This document shows positions 9,727 through 19,079 of a stretch of 64,000 nucleotides of DNA, in pieces. The notes below the pieces were generated by a model. That model ran no database searches. It was not told the origin of the DNA and worked only from the letters and a program-made list of their open reading frames with translations. Both the position numbers and the translations under genes were made by a program. Position 1 is the first letter of the stretch. Each line of letters opens with the position of its first letter. This DNA comes from Accumulibacter sp. (GTDB lineage: Bacteria; Pseudomonadota; Gammaproteobacteria; Burkholderiales; Rhodocyclaceae), in contig JACKLX010000002.1 of assembly GCA_024235695.1 (NCBI GenBank), forward strand, positions 62,001 through 126,000, written 5' to 3'.

Positions 9727-10824
9727 ATGCGGATGATGCTGAGAGCGGTGTTGCTGATGGGCGCCCTGGTGGGAACCGGTGCGGTGTCGATGGAAGCCGC
9801 GCAAGCGGCGGAAAAGGCCAAGAGCAAGACGCAGGCAACGTCGAAGGAAAAGGCGTCGTCGACCGCCAGAACGAGTTCGGCCAAAGGCGCCGCGCAGACG
9901 AGCAAGGCCAGGCCGAAGTCATCGGCGAGCGGGTCGACGCGGGTCGCCAAGGCCAGCAAGACCGCTTCCCCGGCCAAGGCCCGGCGCGAAACGGCCGACT
10001 CCAGGAAGAGCGCCAGCCGCGTTCTTCCCAGCGACGTCGACCTTTGGCAGGAGTCGGGTCATCTGGCTGTTCGCTCGGGTTCGGCGCTGGTGATTTCGCA
10101 GGATGGCGGCGAAACGCTGTACGAGAAGAACGCCCGTGTCGTCGTGCCGATCGCGTCGATCACCAAGGTGATGACGGCGATGGTCGTGCTCGACAGCATG
10201 CCCAACTTGCAGGAGTCGATCACCATCACCGACGACGACGTCGACTACCTCAAGGGTAGCCGCTCGCGACTGCGGGTCGGCGCCGTGCTGACGCGCGAAA
10301 TGGCGTTGTTGTTGGCGCTGATGTCGTCGGAAAACCGGGCGGCCAACGCGCTGGCCCGCCACTATCCGGGTGGTTTGCCCGCGTTCGTTGCGGCGATGAA
10401 CCGCAAGGCGACATCCCTCGGGATGGCCAGGACGCACTTCGAGGACCCCACCGGTCTGACCAGCCACAATGTTTCCACCGCGCATGACCTGGCACGGATG
10501 GTCGCTGCCGCGTATCACTACCCCCTGATTCGCGAGTTCTCGACGACCTCCGGTGTGACCGCCGAAGTGAAAGGGCGCGAGCTCGAGTATCGCAACACCA
10601 ATCAGTTGGTCAAGAGCCCGACCTGGGAGATCGGCCTGTCGAAGACCGGCTATATTCAGGAAGCAGGGAAGTGTCTGGTGATGCAGGCGCGCGTCGCCGA
10701 CCGGCCGGTCGTGATCGTGCTGCTTGATTCAGACGGCAAGCAGACCCGTATCGGTGACGCGAATCGCATCAGGCGGTGGATGGAGAGCGTGGCGTCTTCG
10801 GGCAAGCAACCGACGCCGGCGTGA
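9727..10824 (+). CDS. pbpG: D-alanyl-D-alanine endopeptidase (PBP7-type, peptidase S11)
   Basis: A 365-residue penicillin-binding peptidase that would cleave D-Ala-meso-DAP cross-links in the periplasm. All three serine-peptidase motifs are visible: SITK (in VPIASITKVMTAM), SEN (in MSSENRAANAL) and KTG (in GLSKTGYIQEAG). The frame is open from 9673, but ATG at 9727 has GGAGG six bases upstream and begins a clean signal peptide (MRMMLRAVLLMGALVGTG, cleavage after AQA). A TAGAAT hexamer at 9687-9692 would place transcription just before this start. Between the signal peptide and the catalytic domain is a Lys/Ser/Ala-rich, probably disordered segment of about 65 residues, longer than the E. coli linker. 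A strong terminator follows. Confidence 0.92.
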   Translation: MRMMLRAVLLMGALVGTGAVSMEAAQAAEKAKSKTQATSKEKASSTARTSSAKGAAQTSKARPKSSASGSTRVAKASKTASPAKARRETADSRKSASRVLPSDVDLWQESGHLAVRSGSALVISQDGGETLYEKNARVVVPIASITKVMTAMVVLDSMPNLQESITITDDDVDYLKGSRSRLRVGAVLTREMALLLALMSSENRAANALARHYPGGLPAFVAAMNRKATSLGMARTHFEDPTGLTSHNVSTAHDLARMVAAAYHYPLIREFSTTSGVTAEVKGRELEYRNTNQLVKSPTWEIGLSKTGYIQEAGKCLVMQARVADRPVVIVLLDSDGKQTRIGDANRIRRWMESVASSGKQPTPA

Positions 10825-10844
10825 CTTGCGCTGCGGGACGGCCG

Positions 10845-10872
10845 GGCCACGGTATGCCGTGGCCTTTTTTTT
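10845..10872 (+). terminator. Rho-independent terminator after pbpG
   Basis: Stem GGCCACGG (10845-10852) and CCGTGGCC (10857-10864) around TATG, followed by eight T (10865-10872), 20 bp after the stop codon. It separates pbpG from the next operon. Confidence 0.93.
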
Positions 10873-11039
10873 GTCGAGCCCGCGCCCCCGGACGCTGATT
10901 CCCTCCGGAACGCCTCGCGAGCCGTGCTCACCAGCCGCCGCCTTGGCCTCGCCATGCGCCCTCAGCCGTCGTTAAGCGTCGCCCTGGCGTCGACGATGAC
11001 AATCGATGGTACGCCGCCGTTGTCTGCTAGGATGCGCGC

Positions 11040-11513
11040 GTGATTGAAAAGCTTATTGCCATTAAATTCGTGACTTCGCTGAGCCGATCGCTGCTCGGAG
11101 GGGCGTTGGCGAGCGTCCTGTTGGTCGGCAATGCCCATTCCCAGACGGTCGAGTCGGCAATGGTCGCAATCGCTCATCCGGCGACTGCCGAAGAGGCAAT
11201 CCCGCGCGCCTCGCTGCGTGCGATTTTTGGCATGCTGCTGCAGAAATGGCCTGCGGACACTCCCGTCAAGGTCTTCGTACTGCGGGACGACGCGCCCGAA
11301 CACGCGACCTTCAGCAAGAGCATCCTGCAGGTATTTCCCCATCAGTTGCGAATGGCATGGGACCGACAGGTTTTTTCCGGCCAGGGACAATACCCCGAAC
11401 AGGTCAATTCGACTCAGGAGATGTTATCGCGAGTGGCGTCCACACCGGGCGCGATCGGCTACGCCAGGGCCAGCGAGGTTGATAAGAATGTGCGTGTACT
11501 CAAGATTCGCTAG
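11040..11513 (+). CDS. Small periplasmic PstS-like (phosphate-binding-protein-like) protein
   Basis: A 157-residue exported protein. The N-terminus is a signal peptide (LGGALASVLLVGNAHSQ, cleavage near residue 35). The mature part resembles the shortened PBP-like domain often annotated as phosphate ABC transporter substrate-binding protein: LRAIFGMLLQKWP, RDDAPEHATFSKSIL, the F-S-G-x-G block VFSGQGQYP, and the closing block TPGAIGYA. At about half the length of a full PstS it has one lobe only and no transporter genes beside it. GTG at 11040 is the start used; no strong ribosome binding site is seen. The last 26 bp overlap the next gene, pointing to one operon with the porin-like and GGDEF/EAL genes. 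The ligand is unknown; phosphate is only suggested by family name. Confidence 0.75.
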   Translation: MIEKLIAIKFVTSLSRSLLGGALASVLLVGNAHSQTVESAMVAIAHPATAEEAIPRASLRAIFGMLLQKWPADTPVKVFVLRDDAPEHATFSKSILQVFPHQLRMAWDRQVFSGQGQYPEQVNSTQEMLSRVASTPGAIGYARASEVDKNVRVLKIR

Positions 11514-12699
11514 AGTTGCATCGCGTGCCGCCTTGCTCGGCGCACTGGTGCCATGGGCGGTGCCGGTTGGTGCCCTGGATCTGCTGGACGGCGATCTGCA
11601 GGTACATGGTTTCGTTTCTCTGGGGCTGGTGAACACCACCGACAACAACTTCTTCGGACAAAGTGACGACCGCGTCAGCAAGGATTTCAGCGAGATCGGC
11701 ATCAATGGTTCGTGGCGTGTCACTCCGGACGTGCAGTTGTCGGCCGAGTTGCTTTCGCGCACCGCGGGTGGCACGGACGATGGCAGCGCCCGCCTGGACT
11801 ACGGTCTGGTTGACTGGACCGTCTCGTCGAGCGAGGAAGGACGCGGTGGCCTTCGCCTGGGACGCGTGAAAACCGCCTATGGTCTGTACAACAAGACGCG
11901 CGACATGCCTTTTACCCGGCCCAGCATCGTTCTGCCGCAATCGATCTATTTCGACCGGACGCGCAACCTGACCGTCTCGGCCGACGGCGCGGAAATCTAC
12001 CTCGAGCGCTACGGCGAAGCCGGCACGCTGTCCGCCAGTCTGGCGCTCGGGCAGCCACAGACGAATACCGAGGCGGCGACGGTGGCGCTGGTCGGTCTCA
12101 ATCCGCCCGGTCATCTGGATTCCAAACTGGCGCCTGACTTCCAGGCAATCTATGAAGGTGCCGGTGGCAAGTACCGCCTTGCATTCACCGCCTTGCATCT
12201 TGACCTGCGCTACCGGCCGGGCTACGGGGATCGTTTGGGGTCGGGTCGCTTCAAGCTGACGCCGCTGATCTTTTCGGCCCAGTACAACGCCGAGAACTGG
12301 AGTCTGACCAGCGAGTACGCAAGTCGTCGCACGTCGGTCAAGGATTTCGGGCGGTTCTTCTACAACGGTGACGCGACTGGCGAGAGCTATTACCTGCAGG
12401 GCACGTATCGCCTGGCGCCGAAGTGGGAAGCGCTCTTGCGTTACGACGTCTATTACGCCGACAGGGGCGACCGTGACGGTGAAGATTTCTCCGCCGCCAC
12501 GCGCCTGCCCGGTTTCACTCGCTTCGCAAAGGATTGGACGTTTGGCGTACGCTTCGACGTCACACCGCAGTTCATGCTGCGCGCCGAAGTTCACAGGGTC
12601 AACGGTAGCGGTTTCCTGGCTGTGCAGGACAACCCCAACGCGCGGGATCTGCGGCAGTATTGGGACAACTTCATGTTGCTCGGTTCGTTCCGTTTCTAG
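11488..12699 (+). CDS. Outer-membrane porin-like beta-barrel protein
   Basis: A 403-residue predicted outer-membrane protein. The frame is open from 11131, but ATG at 11488 is preceded by GAGG and starts a signal peptide (AALLGALVPWAVPVGALD). The mature protein has alternating amphipathic strands rich in aromatic and acidic residues (for example NWSLTSEYASRR and KWEALLRYDVYYADRGDRDG) and ends in the C-terminal Phe signature of barrel proteins (MLLGSFRF). The early segment DLQVHGFVSLGLVNTTDNNFFG is typical of porins of this class. It overlaps the upstream gene by 26 bp and precedes the GGDEF/EAL gene by 9 bp. Substrate unknown. Co-occurrence of a PstS-like protein, a porin and a diguanylate signalling protein suggests a linked sensory or uptake role (inference). 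Confidence 0.8.
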   Translation: MCVYSRFARVASRAALLGALVPWAVPVGALDLLDGDLQVHGFVSLGLVNTTDNNFFGQSDDRVSKDFSEIGINGSWRVTPDVQLSAELLSRTAGGTDDGSARLDYGLVDWTVSSSEEGRGGLRLGRVKTAYGLYNKTRDMPFTRPSIVLPQSIYFDRTRNLTVSADGAEIYLERYGEAGTLSASLALGQPQTNTEAATVALVGLNPPGHLDSKLAPDFQAIYEGAGGKYRLAFTALHLDLRYRPGYGDRLGSGRFKLTPLIFSAQYNAENWSLTSEYASRRTSVKDFGRFFYNGDATGESYYLQGTYRLAPKWEALLRYDVYYADRGDRDGEDFSAATRLPGFTRFAKDWTFGVRFDVTPQFMLRAEVHRVNGSGFLAVQDNPNARDLRQYWDNFMLLGSFRF

Positions 12700-12708
12700 T
12701 GTTTGCAG

Positions 12709-15567
12709 ATGCCGGATAGTCTTTCTCCGCCGATGCGCAGCGGCTCCAGATTCCTCAGTCTCAAGTGGAAGGTGCTGCTGACCCTCGGTGGCGTGATGTT
12801 GTCGGTCAATGGTGCGCTGTCTTGGCTCCACTTTCACGATCTGACGAGCCGCTTTGAAGTGCAACGGACGGCGACCAGGGAGCGCCTCGTCGCGCAGGCC
12901 TTTGCCCTGCGCAGCGACTTCGGTTTGCGCTTGCAGGCACTGGCGGGCATGCTCGCTGCGCTCGATTCGGTCGGCGTGAGCCTGTTCCAGACGCAGGCAG
13001 GCAATGCGCTGCTGCGACAGCACTTCGACAGTTACTGGTCGGTCCTGCAACTGGACCTTGGCCTCGACTCCTTGCAGGTGTATCCCAAGAACGGTCCGCC
13101 TCTGGCCACCTGGCGGACCGACACGCTCGCCGAGCTGGATCACGATGCGCAGGTGCACACGGTCATCGCGGAGGAGCGGGCGATGCACTGGACGCGCTGC
13201 CAGCAACGCTGTACGCAGTTCGCGGCGGCGCCGATTCTGTCGGCTGGTCAGGTCGCCGGTGCGGTCGTGCTGGGAAGTTCGCTGGCCGACGTGGTCGTTT
13301 CGTTCAATCGTCTGTCCGGCGCAGATCTCGGTGTTCTGGTTCCGGCGGCCAACGGCGAGGGCAAGAACGCCTTGCGCGAGCTTGGCTTGCAGGTCATCGG
13401 CCTCAGTGGCGCCGAACGGAACCTGCCATTGCTGCAGCAGTTGACGGCACTGCCGCCGATGCCTGGCGGCAGTGCGTGGCGCTTGCTGTCGCACGACGGT
13501 AAGCAGTTCGAGCTGTCATTCATCGCCATCGATGCCGCCGATGGCGCCGCGGCGCCGGCTTTGCTGGTGGTGATCGATGATCTCACGCAGGCCTTGGCGG
13601 ATATTCGCAAATCGGTCTGGAGTCGCTTGCAGGGCGAGTTGCTGGCGTCGCTGCTTTCCTTGTTGCTGCTGGCGCTGCTGGTGCACGCGCCGCTGCAGCG
13701 CATGACCCGGGCGGTGCGCGCCATCCCGCTGCTCGGTCGTAGCGCTTTTGCCGAAGCACGAGCGCGGATTGCACCACGCGCGCGGCGGCTGGTCGATGAC
13801 GAAATCGACAGCCTCGACGAGGCGGCGATCGCTCTGTCGTATCGGCTGGAAACACTGGAGCGAGATGTCGCGGCGCATTCGGCCCAGATCGAGGGGGTGT
13901 TGCAGCGCATTTCGGTCGAGCGCGATTTCAGCAAGAGCCTGCTCGACACGGCGCAAGTCATCATTCTGACGCAGTCTGCCGACGGGCGGATACTGACCCT
14001 GAATCGCTATGGTCGCCTGCTTTCCGGCTGGACCGAGGACGAGCTGCCGGGCAAGCGTTTCTTCGAGTTGGTCCAGCCGGATGGCCTGTCTGAAATGGCG
14101 ATCCAGCAGGCGGTGCAGGAAATCGCGGCGGGTGATCGTCAACACGTTCAGCTCGAATCGATTCTGGAGGGCGCCAGCGGTCAGTCGTATGAAATCACCT
14201 GGAATCATTCGCGTCTTTCCGAGCGTCCTGACGATGCGCTAATGATCCTGTCGGTCGGCATCGACCATACCGAACGCAAGCGGGCAGAGTCGCACGTCAG
14301 CTATCTGGCCGAACACGACCCGCTCACCGGTCTGGTCAATCGGCAGCATTTCCAGCAGCAACTCGATCAGGCGCTGGCCAGCGCCCGCCGCCTGGCGCAC
14401 GATGGCGCGCTGCTGTACCTTGACCTCGATGGCTTCAAGTACGTCAACGACCTGAGCGGACACCAGGCCGGCGACGCCCTCTTGCGGGTGGTTGCCGATG
14501 AGGTCGGCAAGGTGGCGCGTGCCAGCGATCTGCTGGGCCGCCTGGGAGGTGACGAACTGGGCCTGCTGCTGCACGAATGCGATCGCGATGGCGCCGTACA
14601 GGTCGCCGAAAAGATCAACAACGTGCTCGCGGAGATCAAGTTCCCGAGCCTGGGAGCGAATCATCGGGTTTCCGCCAGCATCGGCATCGTGGTTTTTTCG
14701 GAAGCGATGATGGACGTCAAGCAGTTGCTCGCCAATGCCGACATCGCGATGTATCAGGCGAAATCGAAAGGCGGTGCCGGCTGGCACCTCTACTCCGAGG
14801 GCGAGGGCGTGCAGGAGAAGATGCAGAGCCGCCTGTATTGGGAGGAAATGATCAATCGCTCGTTGGTCGATCAGGGCTTGGTCGTCCACTACCAGCCGAT
14901 ACTCGATATCCGTGCCAGGCAGGTCAGTCACTACGAGGCGTTGGTGAGGATGCGGGCAGCCGACGGCTCGCTGATTCCGCCGGGAGTCTTCATGGAGGTG
15001 GCCGAGAACAGTGGCCTGATCCGTGAAATCGATCGCTACGTGATCCATCGCGTGTTCGGCAGGATGCTGCAACTGTTTGCCGTCGGCACCCATTACAAGG
15101 TCTCGATCAATCTCTCCGGGGTCAGCATCAACGATCCGCGCCTGCTGTCGTTCATCCGTGACGAGCTCTCCCGCGACCCGTTGCTGCCCAGCCATGTCGT
15201 CTTCGAGATCACTGAAACCGCTGCTGTATCGGACTTCTCGGCAGCCCGCACGTTCATGAACGCAGTGCGGGAACTCGGCTGTGCGTTCTCTCTGGACGAC
15301 TTCGGGGTCGGCTTTTCTTCCTTCAATTATGTCAAGCAGCTGCCGGTCGACTACGTCAAGATCGACGGTTCGTTCGTCCGCACCCTGGTCGAGAGCCCCG
15401 ACGACCAGGTCTTCGTGCGGGCCCTCGCCGAGGTCGCGCGCGGATTCGGCAAGAAGACAGTGGCCGAATTCGTCGAGGACGAGCGCGCCCTGAACATGCT
15501 CCGTGCTTTCGGTGTGGACTACGCGCAAGGGTATTTCATCGGCAAACCGGCGCCGGACATCGCCTGA
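12709..15567 (+). CDS. Membrane-bound PAS-GGDEF-EAL cyclic-di-GMP signalling protein
   Basis: A 952-residue protein. Order: TM1 (about 20-42, KVLLTLGGVMLSVNGALSW), a periplasmic sensor region (about 43-300), TM2 (LLASLLSLLLLALLVHA, about 305-325), a HAMP-like/helical linker, PAS (about 415-525), GGDEF (about 530-695), EAL (about 710-950). The GGDEF signature reads GGDEL, with Leu replacing the last Phe, while the inhibitory RxxD site (RASD) is intact. The EAL domain keeps its catalytic set: EALVR, the Asn in NLSG, EITE, DDFGVGFSS, VKIDGSF, AEFVE and QGY. It is therefore likely an active phosphodiesterase whose cyclase is weakened or regulatory. ATG at 12709 is 9 bp after the porin-like gene; TTG at 12703 is also open. 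Confidence 0.92.
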   Translation: MPDSLSPPMRSGSRFLSLKWKVLLTLGGVMLSVNGALSWLHFHDLTSRFEVQRTATRERLVAQAFALRSDFGLRLQALAGMLAALDSVGVSLFQTQAGNALLRQHFDSYWSVLQLDLGLDSLQVYPKNGPPLATWRTDTLAELDHDAQVHTVIAEERAMHWTRCQQRCTQFAAAPILSAGQVAGAVVLGSSLADVVVSFNRLSGADLGVLVPAANGEGKNALRELGLQVIGLSGAERNLPLLQQLTALPPMPGGSAWRLLSHDGKQFELSFIAIDAADGAAAPALLVVIDDLTQALADIRKSVWSRLQGELLASLLSLLLLALLVHAPLQRMTRAVRAIPLLGRSAFAEARARIAPRARRLVDDEIDSLDEAAIALSYRLETLERDVAAHSAQIEGVLQRISVERDFSKSLLDTAQVIILTQSADGRILTLNRYGRLLSGWTEDELPGKRFFELVQPDGLSEMAIQQAVQEIAAGDRQHVQLESILEGASGQSYEITWNHSRLSERPDDALMILSVGIDHTERKRAESHVSYLAEHDPLTGLVNRQHFQQQLDQALASARRLAHDGALLYLDLDGFKYVNDLSGHQAGDALLRVVADEVGKVARASDLLGRLGGDELGLLLHECDRDGAVQVAEKINNVLAEIKFPSLGANHRVSASIGIVVFSEAMMDVKQLLANADIAMYQAKSKGGAGWHLYSEGEGVQEKMQSRLYWEEMINRSLVDQGLVVHYQPILDIRARQVSHYEALVRMRAADGSLIPPGVFMEVAENSGLIREIDRYVIHRVFGRMLQLFAVGTHYKVSINLSGVSINDPRLLSFIRDELSRDPLLPSHVVFEITETAAVSDFSAARTFMNAVRELGCAFSLDDFGVGFSSFNYVKQLPVDYVKIDGSFVRTLVESPDDQVFVRALAEVARGFGKKTVAEFVEDERALNMLRAFGVDYAQGYFIGKPAPDIA

Positions 15568-15621
15568 GCGCGGCGGCACAATTCGCCGGATTCCGCGCGC
15601 CGGGAGGGCGTGTGGCGCGAG

Positions 15622-15630
15622 TGATATAAT
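15622..15630 (+). promoter_or_regulatory. Extended -10 promoter of hemA
   Basis: TGATATAAT: a perfect TATAAT (15625-15630) with the TGn extension. No recognisable -35 lies at 17 bp, as is common for extended -10 promoters. Transcription would begin near 15637, about 37 bp before the hemA ATG. Confidence 0.5.
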
Positions 15631-15673
15631 CGCCCGCTGATTTGCCTCTACCTTGGCCTGACATCTTCCACGC

Positions 15674-16936
15674 ATGGCGCTGTTTACCCTTGGCATCAAC
15701 CACCACACAGCGCCACTTTCGGTCCGCGAACAAATCGCGTTTCAAACCGACGCGGTGCCGCATGCGCTTGCCGACCTGACGCGTTGCAAGGCGGTCGATG
15801 AGGCCGCGATCCTGTCGACCTGCAATCGTACCGAAGTCTACTTCGCGACCGACGCGCCGGAAGCCGCCACCCAGTGGCTCGCCGACTACCATCGCCTGGC
15901 GCGCCACGAAATCGAACCGTACCTGTATACCTACCCCGAACGCGAGGCCGTCCGGCATGCCTTCCGCGTCGCGAGCGGCCTCGATTCGATGGTGCTCGGC
16001 GAGCCGCAGATCCTCGGCCAGATGAAGGAGGCAGTCCGTGCCGCTGATCAGGCGGGTACGCTGGGTACCACCCTGCACAAGCTCTTCCAGCATTCCTTTG
16101 CGGTCGCCAAGGAGGTGCGCGCGACGACCGCGATCGGCGCCAACGTCGTTTCGATGGCGGCTGCCGCGGTGCGTTTGGCGGAGCGCATCTTCGAGCGCAT
16201 TGCTGACCAGACGATCCTGTTCATCGGTGCCGGCGAGATGATCGAATTGTGTGCCACGCACTTCTGTGCCCAGCGCCCGAAGCAGGTGGTGGTCGCCAAT
16301 CGAACGGTCGAACGTGGCCTGGCGCTTGCCGAACGGCTGGGCGGCAAGGCGATCCGGCTCGAAGAGCTGGGTGAGCGGCTGTCACAGTTCGATATTGTCG
16401 TCTCCTGCACCGCCAGTCCGTTGCCGATTCTCGGCCTGGGATTGGTCGAGCGGGCGATCAGGACTCGCCGTCACCGGCCGATGTTCATGGTCGATCTGGC
16501 GGTGCCGCGTGACATCGAGTACGAGGTCGGCGAGATGGATGACGTCTTCCTGTATACGGTCGATGATCTTGCGCAGGTGGTCGAGTCGGGCCTCGAGTCA
16601 CGGCAGGCGGCGGTGGTCGATGCCGAGGCGATCATCAGCGAGCGTGTCGACGGCTTCCTGCGCTGGCTGGCGACGCGTGGTACAGTGCCGGTCATTCGCT
16701 CCCTGCGCGACGCGGCGGAACGGGCGCGGCGACACGAGATGGAGCACGCGCTGAAGTTGCTGGCCAGGGGCGAAGACCCGGTGCGGGTTCTTGAGCAGTT
16801 TTCCCACCGCCTGACCAACAAGTTCCTGCATGCGCCGACGCAGGCGCTGGTGCAGGCCGGCAGCGATCGGGATGACTTGCCGGCGCTGGTCGGGCGACTG
16901 TTTCACCTTCATCCGGATTCCGGCTACGGTGACTAG
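15674..16936 (+). CDS. hemA: Glutamyl-tRNA reductase
   Basis: A 420-residue enzyme that reduces glutamyl-tRNA to glutamate-1-semialdehyde, the first committed step of C5-pathway tetrapyrrole synthesis. The catalytic cysteine lies in [10 protein letters not shown] near residue 50, the active-site His in the region around [15 protein letters not shown], the NADPH-binding segment in [10 protein letters not shown], and the dimerisation helix at the C-terminus. Its presence shows the organism makes ALA from glutamate, not by ALA synthase. It stands alone after an extended -10 promoter and is followed by prfA (73 bp), the hemA-prfA-prmC order also known from enterobacteria. The length is normal. 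Confidence 0.97.
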   Translation: MALFTLGINHHTAPLSVREQIAFQTDAVPHALADLTRCKAVDEAAILSTCNRTEVYFATDAPEAATQWLADYHRLARHEIEPYLYTYPEREAVRHAFRVASGLDSMVLGEPQILGQMKEAVRAADQAGTLGTTLHKLFQHSFAVAKEVRATTAIGANVVSMAAAAVRLAERIFERIADQTILFIGAGEMIELCATHFCAQRPKQVVVANRTVERGLALAERLGGKAIRLEELGERLSQFDIVVSCTASPLPILGLGLVERAIRTRRHRPMFMVDLAVPRDIEYEVGEMDDVFLYTVDDLAQVVESGLESRQAAVVDAEAIISERVDGFLRWLATRGTVPVIRSLRDAAERARRHEMEHALKLLARGEDPVRVLEQFSHRLTNKFLHAPTQALVQAGSDRDDLPALVGRLFHLHPDSGYGD

Positions 16937-17009
16937 CCGTTCGATTTCCCGCCGCCAACGGTCTGATGACTGATTCCTTTCGCGCCCGCGCGCTTCAACC
17001 GATTACCTG

Positions 17010-18092
17010 ATGAACCAGAGCATTCGCGACAAACTAGAGCATCTCAGCGGTCGACTCGACGAACTCGACCGCATGCTGGCCAGCGGCGACGCGACCAGCG
17101 ACATGGATGAGTATCGCAAGCTGTCGCGCGAGTACGCCGAGCTCGGTCCGGTGGTCGCGCTCTACCAGACCTGGCGGCATACCGAGGCGGATCTGTCGTC
17201 GGCGCTGGAGATGCTGGTCGACCCCGAGATGCGCGAAATGGCGGAGGCGGAGGTGGCCGCGGCGAGAGAGCGCCTGCCGCAAATCGAGGCCGATCTGCAG
17301 AAGCTGTTGTTGCCAAAGGACGCCAACGACGATCGCAACGTCTTTCTCGAGATTCGCGCCGGAACCGGCGGCGAGGAGTCGGCACTGTTTGCCGGCAATC
17401 TGTTCCGCATGTATGCGCGCTACGCCGAGCGCCAGCGCTGGCAGGTGGAGGTGCTTTCGTCGAGCGTCTCGGACCTCGGCGGCTACCGCGAAGTGATCGC
17501 CCGCATTGTCGGCAATGGCGTCTACTCGCGGCTCAAGTTCGAGTCGGGTGCGCACCGCGTGCAGCGCGTGCCGGAGACCGAAACGCAGGGGCGCATCCAT
17601 ACCTCGGCGTGCACCGTCGCGGTGATGCCCGAGGCCGATGCGCTGGAAGCGGTGCAGATCAACCCGGCAGAGATCCGCATCGACACCTACCGGGCGTCGG
17701 GTGCCGGCGGGCAGCACATCAACAAGACCGATTCGGCCGTGCGCATCACTCACCTGCCAACCGGGATCGTCGTCGAGTGCCAGGATGACCGCTCGCAACA
17801 CAAGAATAAGGCGCAGGCGATGTCGGTCCTGGCTGCCCGCATCAGGGACATGCAGGAACGCGAGCAACACGAGAGCATCGCATCGGAGCGGCGCAACCTG
17901 ATCGGCAGCGGTGACCGTTCGGAACGAATCCGGACCTACAATTTCCCGCAGGGGCGGGTCACCGACCATCGCATCAACCTGACACTGTACAAGATCGAGG
18001 CGATCATGGACGGTGACCTCGACGACCTGCTCGGCGCCCTGACCGCCGAGTATCAGGCCGATCAGTTGGCGATGCTCGCCGAAGGCGAGTGA
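17010..18092 (+). CDS. prfA: Peptide chain release factor 1
   Basis: A 360-residue RF1, which terminates translation at UAA and UAG. The catalytic GGQ is in [15 protein letters not shown], and the stop-codon-reading PxT tripeptide appears as PET (in [11 protein letters not shown]). The block [12 protein letters not shown] between them confirms RF1 over RF2. The start [12 protein letters not shown] is normal and the length equals E. coli RF1. It is directly followed by prmC, whose product methylates the GGQ glutamine. Confidence 0.98.
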   Translation: MNQSIRDKLEHLSGRLDELDRMLASGDATSDMDEYRKLSREYAELGPVVALYQTWRHTEADLSSALEMLVDPEMREMAEAEVAAARERLPQIEADLQKLLLPKDANDDRNVFLEIRAGTGGEESALFAGNLFRMYARYAERQRWQVEVLSSSVSDLGGYREVIARIVGNGVYSRLKFESGAHRVQRVPETETQGRIHTSACTVAVMPEADALEAVQINPAEIRIDTYRASGAGGQHINKTDSAVRITHLPTGIVVECQDDRSQHKNKAQAMSVLAARIRDMQEREQHESIASERRNLIGSGDRSERIRTYNFPQGRVTDHRINLTLYKIEAIMDGDLDDLLGALTAEYQADQLAMLAEGE

Positions 18093-18174
18093 GGGCGCTT
18101 CGCGGGCACCGTGCATCCAGCCGCGTGTTCCTGACGATCCGATTTTGGCGTTCATTGGCAAGCCGTTGACGGTA

Positions 18175-19005
18175 ATGGCGATCGGCATCGGCGAAGCGTG
18201 GCGTCTGGCCAGTCAGCGCATCGATCGTCTCGACGCGCGCCTGCTCGTCGAGCACGTCGCCGGTTGTGCGCACGCCGACCTGATCGCCCGGCCGGAACGT
18301 TTGCTGTCGGCAGAGCAACTTGCGACCCTGGCAGCACTGATCGACCGGCGTGCTGCCGGCGAGCCGCTGGCTTACCTGATCGGCTCGGCGGCGTTCTACG
18401 GTCTCGAGTTCGCGGTCACGCCAGCGGTCCTGATTCCCAGGCCCGATACCGAGTTGCTGGTCGACCTGGCGATCGAGCGGCTGCGGTCAATGCCCACGGC
18501 ACAGGTTCTCGACCTCGGCACCGGTTCGGGGATCCTGGCGGTGACGCTCGGGCACCTGTTCCCGAGCGCCGCGCTGACCGCGGTCGATCGTTCGCCGGCG
18601 GCGCTGGCGGTGGCCAGCGCCAATGCCGCGCGGCACGCGGTGGCGGTCCGCTTTCTTGCCGGTTGCTGGTATTCGCCGCTGGCCGGGACGCGTTTCGACC
18701 TGATCGTCGCCAACCCGCCTTATGTCGCACACGGCGACCCGCACTTGCGGCGCGATGGGCTGCCGTTCGAGCCAGCGATGGCGCTGACCGATGGCCTGGC
18801 AGGCGGCGACGGTCTGGCGTGCATTCGGGCCATCGTCGGCGGCGCGCGGGCGCATCTGCGGCCCGGCGGCTGGCTGCTGCTCGAACACGGCTATCGACAG
18901 GCGGCGGCAGTACGGGCGCTGCTCAATCGGGAAGGATTGGCCGAGGTTGCGTCATGGCACGACCTGTCGAAAATCGAGAGAGTCAGTGGTGGTCGTTTAC
19001 ATTGA
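18175..19005 (+). CDS. prmC: Release factor glutamine methyltransferase PrmC
   Basis: A 276-residue SAM-dependent methyltransferase that N5-methylates the Gln of the GGQ motif in release factors. SAM motif I is VLDLGTGSGILAV, and the substrate-glutamine motif NPPY is in LIVANPPYVAHG. The conserved region RAAGEPLAYLIGSAAFYGLEF and LIPRPDTELLV are typical of PrmC/HemK. The frame is open from TTG at 18145, but ATG at 18175 gives the usual N-terminus; neither has a strong ribosome binding site. It lies 82 bp after prfA, matching its function. Confidence 0.95.
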   Translation: MAIGIGEAWRLASQRIDRLDARLLVEHVAGCAHADLIARPERLLSAEQLATLAALIDRRAAGEPLAYLIGSAAFYGLEFAVTPAVLIPRPDTELLVDLAIERLRSMPTAQVLDLGTGSGILAVTLGHLFPSAALTAVDRSPAALAVASANAARHAVAVRFLAGCWYSPLAGTRFDLIVANPPYVAHGDPHLRRDGLPFEPAMALTDGLAGGDGLACIRAIVGGARAHLRPGGWLLLEHGYRQAAAVRALLNREGLAEVASWHDLSKIERVSGGRLH

Positions 19006-19031
19006 CGACGAATATCGACAAGCGGTAGACT
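19002..19031 (+). promoter_or_regulatory. Candidate sigma-70 promoter of the glutaredoxin gene
   Basis: TTGACG (19002-19007) and TAGACT (19026-19031) with an 18-bp spacer, starting inside the end of prmC. Transcription would start about 42 bp before the grxD ATG. Moderate consensus match only. Confidence 0.35.
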
Positions 19032-19079
19032 GATATGTTGATCGTTTTTCTCAACTACTAGTATTGGCGAGGTTCGGTG

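Noticed and set aside
7884-9977. 697-codon minus-strand open frame across maeB end, patatin gene and pbpG start
   Set aside because: It crosses three real genes on the other strand and shows no conserved motif; length reflects GC bias.
11500-13494. 664-codon open frame antisense to the porin-like and GGDEF/EAL genes
   Set aside because: No domain; mirrors codon periodicity of the plus-strand genes.
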